A stretch of 64,000 bases of DNA from Sphingobacteriales bacterium 16-39-50 (lineage in GTDB: Bacteria > Bacteroidota > Bacteroidia > Sphingobacteriales > Sphingobacteriaceae), in NCBI GenBank assembly GCA_002257025.1, contig NCHA01000008.1:124001-188000 (forward strand), written 5' to 3'. Under the pieces are notes generated by a model. That model was not told the DNA's origin. It worked only from the letters and a program-made list of their open reading frames with translations, and searched no databases. Position numbers and translations under genes: made by a program. Shown piece after piece: positions 54,480-61,008 of this stretch. The stretch's first letter is position 1. Every line of letters starts with the position of its first letter.

Positions 54480-56519
54480 ATGAAAATGAAGAAATTTAAT
54501 CCAAGCAAGTCAGCATTAAAAATGCATGATGATTCCTCTGAAAAAGGAATAGGAGAAGTAACAGAAATTACAAATGCCGGTTCAGAACCGCAGTTCACTG
54601 ACGGGATGAAACGTCGTAAATTCTTGGGTATGGGTCTTTTAGGCTTTGCAGGTTTGACCTTACCTCTAAGCTCCAATGCAGAAGCTCAGAATTCGATTGA
54701 GAATTTTGTAAAAGAGAGTATTGCACCTTTTGCTGATAAAACAACCAGCCAGACCGATAGTATTCAGGAAAAAATCCAATTGCTTCAGGAGGCACTGGTA
54801 AAGAAGGATTACAGAACGGCCAGAGCAATTACCAATTCAATCAGAATATCTGAAATACAGGCGCAGGCAGAAGAAGAGAATTTCGGAACTCCTCATGTTT
54901 CTGCCAGCCAGTTTGGAACAGTTGAATCACTTCCGGCAGTCTGGAAGAACTGGGCAAAAGGCTGGAAATACTATAAGGTTGTAAGCCTGGAAGAAAAAAT
55001 AGGAACTCCTCGTAAAGCTGAGCCAGTAGAGGTTTTATTAAGTTTTCAATCGACTCAGACTGCCTCTCTTGCACGTGAAATTAGAGTAGCAGAAATTAAT
55101 AATGGTGTTTTAACTGAAGTTATTTCTCAGGTATTCTCTGAAGTCCGCAGAGGGGCAGAAAAGATCTGTAAATTATTGTTCCTTGCCGATAACCAGGGTA
55201 AGGAAAAGAGACAATATATTGTTTTTTATGGTAATCCGGATGCCGAATTACCTAATTATCAGTCTGATCTGAAAGTTACCGGAGAAGGCTATGGATTGGA
55301 TATAGAAAATGAATTCTTTACAGCAATTTTATCCAAACAAACCGGACAGCTTGCACGCATGATCCTAAAGCGTGAGCATGGTCTTGAGATCTATTCTGGT
55401 GGGCAGGGTCATGGTGAACCTGCAGGCATAGATTGGGCTCATGATTATGTATCTGAAGAAGGGTTCCAAAAAATGCGTATTTCTCTATGGGATGAGTGTC
55501 CTGATTTTGAGGTAGTCAAAGGTCCGATCTGTACCATCATCCGTCGCTGGGGATTCCCTTACTCACCGGTTCACCCCTTATTCTCACCTGCAAGGATGAT
55601 CATGGACATAGAGTATCGTTTTTATGCCGGTTTGCCTTATTTCCATAAGTTCGGTCATATGACTGCTGTTAAGCAATTCTCTCCTGCAGCCTTAAGAGAT
55701 GATGAATGGGTAATAACCGGACAGTCGTTTACGGACATGTTATGGATGGGGCCTGATGAAAAATTGAAAACAGGAAATGTTCCCGCAGAATTAAGTGATA
55801 AATTATGGGGAATCGGTTTCTTTAATAAAGATACCAAAGACTCATTCTTTGGATTTTTCCTTGAACACCATGCAGAGGGTTTAGGGGCCGAATTAGCTCA
55901 TAACGGATCACCTAATTTACATTATCAATGGCATGGTCAGATCTGGAGCCGTTATCCGGTTCCAAAAACAATCAAGACCATTCCTAAAGGAGCTGTGCTT
56001 CATCAGAAGAATGCCTATGTAACCATACCATTTACTCTGAAAGACGATACAACAAAGATTGAAAATCTAAGACAGGAACTTTTGAATCCATTAAGCAGAT
56101 CAGGTGCGGTACTTCCTGCTGGAATTGTCGCAAAAGAAAGTCCGCGTCGTCTTGCCCGGGCATCTGAAGCCCAGGACAGTCCGATCAATAAAGCATTACT
56201 ATGGGAAGCCTTGGGATTGGTAAAAGATCCACAATTGTATAAAGCTGATATCAGTATTGTTGATCTGGGATTAGTTTATGATATAGCAGTACGTGGTAGC
56301 GTTGTAAAAGTAACTCTGGCTATGCCACATAGAGGTCGTCCACTCGGGGCTTATTTCACCCACAGTTCCAATGTGGTGCATTCTTCAGTTTCAAAAACAA
56401 TGATGGATGCACTTTATGCGGTTCCTGGTGTCAAAAAAGTAATCATGGAACAAACATGGTATCCTTTGTGGAGTGTTAACCTGCTTACAGATGCAGGAAG
56501 AAAGAAACTGAAACTTTAA
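54480..56519 (+). CDS. Tat-exported protein with C-terminal DUF59/MIP18-like domain, paralogue 4
   Basis: This 679-residue protein is the last of the tandem series. It has an N-terminal lead with NPSKSALKM, a Tat signal KRRKFLGMGLLGFAG (R45-R46), the same unrecognised middle domain (VEVLLSFQSTQTASLAREI, REHGLEIYSGG), and a DUF59-like C-terminus (KDPQLYKADISIVDLGLVYD, PHRGRP, TWYPLW). The end KKLKL differs from the KKLGI of the other three. It shares most middle-domain segments with copy 3. A hairpin terminator at 56545 closes the series, so all four may form one unit with the SusD terminator at their left. The function is unknown. Confidence 0.8.
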   Translation: MKMKKFNPSKSALKMHDDSSEKGIGEVTEITNAGSEPQFTDGMKRRKFLGMGLLGFAGLTLPLSSNAEAQNSIENFVKESIAPFADKTTSQTDSIQEKIQLLQEALVKKDYRTARAITNSIRISEIQAQAEEENFGTPHVSASQFGTVESLPAVWKNWAKGWKYYKVVSLEEKIGTPRKAEPVEVLLSFQSTQTASLAREIRVAEINNGVLTEVISQVFSEVRRGAEKICKLLFLADNQGKEKRQYIVFYGNPDAELPNYQSDLKVTGEGYGLDIENEFFTAILSKQTGQLARMILKREHGLEIYSGGQGHGEPAGIDWAHDYVSEEGFQKMRISLWDECPDFEVVKGPICTIIRRWGFPYSPVHPLFSPARMIMDIEYRFYAGLPYFHKFGHMTAVKQFSPAALRDDEWVITGQSFTDMLWMGPDEKLKTGNVPAELSDKLWGIGFFNKDTKDSFFGFFLEHHAEGLGAELAHNGSPNLHYQWHGQIWSRYPVPKTIKTIPKGAVLHQKNAYVTIPFTLKDDTTKIENLRQELLNPLSRSGAVLPAGIVAKESPRRLARASEAQDSPINKALLWEALGLVKDPQLYKADISIVDLGLVYDIAVRGSVVKVTLAMPHRGRPLGAYFTHSSNVVHSSVSKTMMDALYAVPGVKKVIMEQTWYPLWSVNLLTDAGRKKLKL

Positions 56520-56544
56520 CCTTTTTTGAACACACCTTTATGTT

Positions 56545-56577
56545 TAGCCGGCTCTCCAAAGAGTCGGCTATCCTAAA
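56545..56577 (+). terminator. Terminator after the four paralogues
   Basis: TAGCCGGCTCT (56545-56555) pairs with AGAGTCGGCTA (56560-56570) across 11 positions with one G-T wobble; the loop is CCAA. It is followed by TCCTAAAATTAAT, not a strong T run, so the transcript may continue in part. Confidence 0.6.
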
Positions 56578-56620
56578 ATTAATCCTGTTCATTTTTCTTA
56601 GCCTATAAAAATCCTGTTCC

Positions 56621-57928
56621 ATGTCTGGTCTGAAAATTAAAAATTATCGCTGGCTCATCTTAACCCTATTGGTTTCGGCCACTACTATCAATTACCTTGA
56701 CCGGCAGATCCTCGGTTTATTAAAACCATCCCTCGAAATAGAATTTACCTGGTCTGAGACGGATTTTGCCTTTCTTGTAATGGCATTTACAGGCGCATAT
56801 GCTGTTGGTTTGATTTCATGGGGATGGTTCATCGACCGGATTGGTACCAAGCCCGGATATGTCATTTCAGTCGCAGCCTGGAGCATTATGGGTATGCTGC
56901 ATGCAGCAGCAAGAAGTGTTACCGGCTTTGGACTTGCAAGGATTGGCTTAGGTCTCACTGAATCGGGAAACGTACCTGCCGGAATGAAAACGATTGCCGA
57001 ATGGTTCCCCAAAAAGGAAAGGGCTTTGGCTACTGGTCTTTTCAATGCGGGTACCAGTTTTGGTATAATCATAGCCTTGCTTATTGTTCCCTGGATTCTG
57101 AGGAATTATGGCTGGCATGAAGTATTCATTATTACAGGATCTGTGGGTTTTATATGGCTTTTGGTTTGGATATATGTTTATGATGTACCATCGAAACACA
57201 AACGCTTAACTGAAGAAGAGTATAATTATATTCATGATGGGCAAAAACTTGATGCTGAAGCGGTGGAAGAAGTTGTGAAAATAAAGTGGTTCAAACTTTT
57301 TACTTATCCTCAGACCTGGGCATTTATCACCGGCAAAATATTGCTTGACCCGATTTACTGGTTTTTTATGTTTTGGCTGCCCTCTTATTTTGCTTCAACA
57401 TTCAAGCTGAATATGTCGAATTTGAGCCCTGAATTGATGATAATCTATACCATGACCGTTTTGGGAAGTGTTGGAGGCGGTTATTTTTCATCCTGGCTTA
57501 TCAAAAGGGGCTGGCCGACATTAAAAGCAAGAAAAACTGCACTTTTTATTTTTGCAATTATGGAATTAACCGTACTTTCCGCTCAGTATGCAACCAATGC
57601 ATGGATGGTGGTTGGAATCCTCAGTTTTACTCTTGCGATCCATCAGGCATGGAGTACAAATATATTCACATTGGTTGTTGATCTTTTCCCTAAGCAGGCT
57701 GTAAGTTCTGTAACAGGTATAGGAGCAATGTCAGGAGCAGTAGGAGGAATGCTGTTCCCGTTACTCGTTGGATATATCCTGGATAGCTATAAATCTGCCG
57801 GGAATTTAATCGGAGGTTACAATCTGTTATTCATTATTTGCGGATTAACCTATCTGTTTGCCTGGACGATCATTCATTTATTAACCAGGAAATCAGATAC
57901 AGTAAGTTTACAGGAATTGGTTGAATAA
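56621..57928 (+). CDS. MFS anion:cation symporter (ExuT-like), probable hexuronate transporter
   Basis: This 435-residue, 12-segment transporter has the opening TTINYLDRQILGLLKPSLE and GLISWGWFIDRIGTK with the family's RxGxK-type loop. RIGLGLTESGNVPAGMKTIAEWFPKKERALATG is a hallmark of the ACS branch, which includes ExuT (galacturonate/glucuronate) and glucarate carriers; each segment quoted here is part of that pattern. It probably brings uronates or aldonates into the cytoplasm, where the SDR and UxuA at 30129-32140 could use them. It precedes an SDR and a creatininase-family gene closely, a likely operon. The substrate assignment is inferred. Confidence 0.8.
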   Translation: MSGLKIKNYRWLILTLLVSATTINYLDRQILGLLKPSLEIEFTWSETDFAFLVMAFTGAYAVGLISWGWFIDRIGTKPGYVISVAAWSIMGMLHAAARSVTGFGLARIGLGLTESGNVPAGMKTIAEWFPKKERALATGLFNAGTSFGIIIALLIVPWILRNYGWHEVFIITGSVGFIWLLVWIYVYDVPSKHKRLTEEEYNYIHDGQKLDAEAVEEVVKIKWFKLFTYPQTWAFITGKILLDPIYWFFMFWLPSYFASTFKLNMSNLSPELMIIYTMTVLGSVGGGYFSSWLIKRGWPTLKARKTALFIFAIMELTVLSAQYATNAWMVVGILSFTLAIHQAWSTNIFTLVVDLFPKQAVSSVTGIGAMSGAVGGMLFPLLVGYILDSYKSAGNLIGGYNLLFIICGLTYLFAWTIIHLLTRKSDTVSLQELVE

Positions 57929-57946
57929 TATTTATTAGAAATTGAA

Positions 57947-57964
57947 ATCCCGCATATGTGGGAT
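57947..57964. repeat. CCCGCATATGTGGG palindrome between transporter and SDR
   Basis: ATCCCGCATATGTGGGAT (57947-57964) is a palindrome with one G-T wobble, located 19 bases after the transporter stop. It resembles TCCTGCATATGCGGGA at 14054. It may be a small mobile palindrome or a weak regulator of read-through. Confidence 0.5.
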
Positions 57965-57987
57965 CATTAAAAACAAATAATTACGTA

Positions 57988-58734
57988 ATGAAAATTGAAT
58001 TTAAAGATCAGGTGGGAATTATTACCGGAGCAGCCTCCGGTTTAGGTCAGGCTATTGCCCTGAACTTATCAAAAAAGGGTGTAAAACTTGCCTTATTTGA
58101 TAGGGATACAAATGGTTTACAAAAGACAAGGAACCTGTTGGCAGGGGAGTCAGAAATCTATGTTTTAGATATTACAAATGAAGCAGAAGTTGCAGATTCA
58201 ATTAACAAGGTAAATGATCATTTTGGTCGGATTGATATTCTGGTCAATTGTGCTGGTATTGTTGGAAAAACAAATATCCTTAGTCATGAAGTTGAGGCTG
58301 ATAATATGCAATTGGTTCTAAATGTGAATCTTATGGGTTCATTTTATACCTCTAAATATGCAATACCAAAAATGCTTAAGAATAATTATGGACGAGTTCT
58401 GCACATAGCCTCCATTTCGGGTAAGGAAGGTAATGCCGGAATGCTGGCCTATTCTACCTCCAAAGCTGCTGTAATTGGTATGACCAAAGTTCAGGGTAAG
58501 GAATATGCTGAGACAGGCGTCACCATCAATGCACTTGCACCCGCTGTAATTCGTACGGCAATGGTTGAAGCCCTGCCGGATGAGCAGGTGAAATATATGA
58601 CTGATAAAATTCCGATGAAACGATGCGGAACTTTGGAAGAGGCGGCATCAACGGCTGCTTTCATTGTATCGCCTGAAGCAAGTTTTTCTACGGCATTTAC
58701 CTTCGATCTTTCAGGTGGAAGAGCGACTTATTAA
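57988..58734 (+). CDS. Short-chain dehydrogenase/reductase
   Basis: This 248-residue enzyme starts at the ATG at 57988 (MKIEFKDQVGIITGA); the frame is open from a GTG 30 bases upstream, but that lies in the palindrome. The features are ITGAASGLGQAI for NAD(P), LVNCAGIVG, HIASISGK with the catalytic Ser, and YSTSKAA with Tyr and Lys. The end FDLSGGRATY is usual for FabG-like members. The substrate cannot be told from the sequence; standing after an ExuT-like transporter suggests an aldonate or uronate derivative. It does not closely resemble the SDR at 30129. The next gene begins 65 bases later. Confidence 0.8.
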   Translation: MKIEFKDQVGIITGAASGLGQAIALNLSKKGVKLALFDRDTNGLQKTRNLLAGESEIYVLDITNEAEVADSINKVNDHFGRIDILVNCAGIVGKTNILSHEVEADNMQLVLNVNLMGSFYTSKYAIPKMLKNNYGRVLHIASISGKEGNAGMLAYSTSKAAVIGMTKVQGKEYAETGVTINALAPAVIRTAMVEALPDEQVKYMTDKIPMKRCGTLEEAASTAAFIVSPEASFSTAFTFDLSGGRATY

Positions 58735-58799
58735 AATTTAAAACAAAACAGACCACAGGATAAAAGAAAAATGTGGTGTGTTTTCCTAATTGATAATTT

Positions 58800-59579
58800 A
58801 TGTTTTGGGATCAACTTACATCCGTTCAGCTTGCTGAACTGGATAAACAAACTCCGGTTCTCTTGAACATTGCTGCAATTGAGCAGCATGGAGCTCATTT
58901 GCCGGTTGCCACCGACAGAATGATTGGTGAATACTTCTCGGGCCTTCTGAACAAGGAGATCGGGGACAAAGTTTTGATTCTGCCGGTTGTTGCCGTTGGA
59001 TGTTCAGATCATCATATGGGCTTTTGCGGAACTCTCACACTGAGTCATACTACATTTTCAGCAGTAGTAAAAGAAATCATTCAATCTGTTTTGAACCATG
59101 GTTTTTATAATATTATTCTGCTGAACAGCCATGGTGGAAATCAGGGTATTATGCAGGTCATTATTGAACAACTTGGATTTTCCAACCCGAATGCTCATAT
59201 TCTTGGTGCTTCCTGGTGGAATGTAGCGAAAGAAGAACTTTTGAAAATTACAGAAACAGGTCCCGGTGGCACCGGCCATGCTTGCGAATTTGAGACTTCT
59301 TTAATGAAGGTTATTGCCCCGCACTTAGTTCAGGAATCATTGATAAAGCCTGGAGCCAATGTACCTGCATTTCCTTCTGTGGAAGGAGATTTGTTATCAG
59401 GTCCCAAAATTTCCTTTTATCGAACTATGAAAGAGTTGACTCCCAATGGTGTTTATGGTGATCCAACCAAATCCTCTGCTGAAAAAGGGATTCGTATTGG
59501 CGAATGTGTTACAGCAGCCTTAAAACAACTGGTATCGGATATCTATAAATTAAATGGGAGAAAATACATTAAATCCTGA
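58800..59579 (+). CDS. Creatininase-family metal amidohydrolase
   Basis: This 259-residue cytoplasmic protein has the creatininase metal motif: E28-Q-H30-G-A-H33-L-P-V-A-T-D39, followed by CSDHHMGFCGTLTLS, NSHGGNQG and HACEFETSLM. Members hydrolyse cyclic amides or lactones, among them creatinine, mycofactocin intermediates and sugar lactones, and need divalent metals. In a uronate/aldonate setting a lactone or cyclic amide seems more likely than creatinine; this is inference. It is the last plus-strand gene before the convergent heavy-metal operon, and a 25-bp perfect hairpin lies just beyond its end. Confidence 0.85.
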   Translation: MFWDQLTSVQLAELDKQTPVLLNIAAIEQHGAHLPVATDRMIGEYFSGLLNKEIGDKVLILPVVAVGCSDHHMGFCGTLTLSHTTFSAVVKEIIQSVLNHGFYNIILLNSHGGNQGIMQVIIEQLGFSNPNAHILGASWWNVAKEELLKITETGPGGTGHACEFETSLMKVIAPHLVQESLIKPGANVPAFPSVEGDLLSGPKISFYRTMKELTPNGVYGDPTKSSAEKGIRIGECVTAALKQLVSDIYKLNGRKYIKS

Positions 59580-59638
59580 TTGCTCTTTCGATTCGAAATT
59601 TTCTCTGGCGACCCCGAAGAAGGCCGCATATTTATAGA

Positions 59639-59796
59639 TGACCCAGAATGGGTCACATGTTTATAGAACAATTTTCAACGAAAAAATTCCGACCCCGAAG
59701 GTGGTCGTATGTGGTAATGGTACACATACGACCACCTTCGGGGTCGGGAAGCATGACTGCATGATTTTCTATAAACATGCGACCCCTCCGGAGTCG
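59639..59796. terminator. Hairpin cluster between convergent genes, with a 25-bp perfect stem
   Basis: Arms at 59689-59713 and 59723-59747 are perfect reverse complements over 25 bases (starting CCGACCCCGAAGGTGG), with a 9-base loop. GACCCAGAATGGGTC at 59640-59654 and an imperfect palindrome CGACCCCTCCGGAGTCG at 59780-59796 flank it, each near a TTTATAGA or TCTATAAA word. It can end transcription from both sides. The 59580-59871 gap has no gene. Confidence 0.75.
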
Positions 59797-59871
59797 GCTA
59801 AACCATTATGACATGTGGTCTCTACAGGCAAATGGGTAAAACGGTACCAGACAGAAATCTTGAATGCATTA

Positions 59872-61002
59872 CTACTCTTCAGATTTATTTTTAAGCGTCA
59901 TCAGCAGCGTATAGGCTCCTTTTGTTACTATTTCTTTGTCAGCAAAGGCAGCACTATTGATCACCTCTGCATATTTATTCTCTTTTACTCCAGTTTCAAC
60001 AGCCTTCATCTCAAACTCCATCCCTCCCTTTTTAATAAATACATAATCCAGACCTTCGAAGCTAACAATTGCTTCTTCAGGTATAGCAAGGGTTTCATGG
60101 CTTTTTATTTCTATCTCAGCATTCATATACATCCCGGGTACTAAGGATTTGTCAAAATTTTCAAAATGACAATGTACCTCAGCGGTTCGCTCTTCACTGA
60201 GATCCCCACTGATCAGGCTGATCTCACATGGATACTTTTTATCAGGTTGATTATTGGTATAAGCCATTAATTTTTGTCCTTTAGAAAGTTTAGCAAGATC
60301 CTTTTCAAATATCTTCAAGTTTAAATGGATATCTGAAGGGTCGATAATTTCAAAAAGTATATCCGACGGATTTACAAATCGTCCAATATTGACATTCACT
60401 TTCGAAACAACACCACCAATAGGCGAATACAGCGGAACAGTTCTTGAAATATTATTCTCAGTAATATTATTTGGATTTATATTGATCAGGCGCAGTTTTT
60501 GGGCTAGTGAGTTCAGGCTTATACTTAAAGTGCTATATTCCATCTGAGCCTGCTGAAAGATCTTATCGCTGCTCGCTTTACTTTGATTTAATTCTCTCTG
60601 ACGCTCCAGTTCAGCTTTACTAAATACCAGCTTCGATTTGGTGGTTAGGTATTCCTGCTGCAACTGGATGTATAGCTGATCTTCCATGATCGCAATAGTT
60701 TCGCCTTTTCTGACCTTCATGCCAGGTAAAAGTCTTGTCGACTTTAAATACCCTCCCAATGGCATTGAAATAGATATCATGTTCTGAGGTGGAACATCTA
60801 TTGTTCCACTTGCCTTCAATACAGAAGCAATACTTTTATTTTCCAGTTTCCCGACTACGATTCCTGCAGATTTGAATTGAGCCTCAGTCAGACTCACTGT
60901 ATTTTGATTTGCATTTACATCTGCCTTAACCTCTTCCGTAGGACTCTTGGTTCCACAGGCTGTTATTAGTAGAAAAGCAGAAATTATTAGTAGATTCTTC
61001 AT
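59872..61002 (-). CDS. RND efflux periplasmic adaptor (CusB/CzcB-like), lipoprotein
   Basis: This 376-residue lipoprotein has a lipobox ending LLITAC16. The adaptor pattern is clear: SGTIDVPPQNMISISMPLGG and VRKGETIAIMEDQ for the first lipoyl half, a coiled-coil hairpin at about 112-175 (EYLTTKSKLVFSKAELERQR), and PLYSPIGGVVSKVNVNIGRFV for the second half, then a beta-barrel. It connects the inner-membrane pump with the outer-membrane channel. It starts 6 bases after the pump gene's stop on the same strand, so the two are cotranscribed. The heavy-metal group (CusB/CzcB) is indicated by its partner; the metal itself is not clear. Confidence 0.88.
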   Translation of the reverse strand: MKNLLIISAFLLITACGTKSPTEEVKADVNANQNTVSLTEAQFKSAGIVVGKLENKSIASVLKASGTIDVPPQNMISISMPLGGYLKSTRLLPGMKVRKGETIAIMEDQLYIQLQQEYLTTKSKLVFSKAELERQRELNQSKASSDKIFQQAQMEYSTLSISLNSLAQKLRLININPNNITENNISRTVPLYSPIGGVVSKVNVNIGRFVNPSDILFEIIDPSDIHLNLKIFEKDLAKLSKGQKLMAYTNNQPDKKYPCEISLISGDLSEERTAEVHCHFENFDKSLVPGMYMNAEIEIKSHETLAIPEEAIVSFEGLDYVFIKKGGMEFEMKAVETGVKENKYAEVINSAAFADKEIVTKGAYTLLMTLKNKSEE

Positions 61003-61008
61003 TAGTTC

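Noticed and set aside
56692..57072. 126-codon open frame on the minus strand inside the ExuT-like gene
   Set aside because: It is antisense to a well-supported transporter, has no recognisable motifs and arises from codon bias.
59815..60144. 109-codon plus-strand frame at the end of the adaptor gene
   Set aside because: It runs antisense through the conserved C-terminal part of the adaptor and has no independent support.
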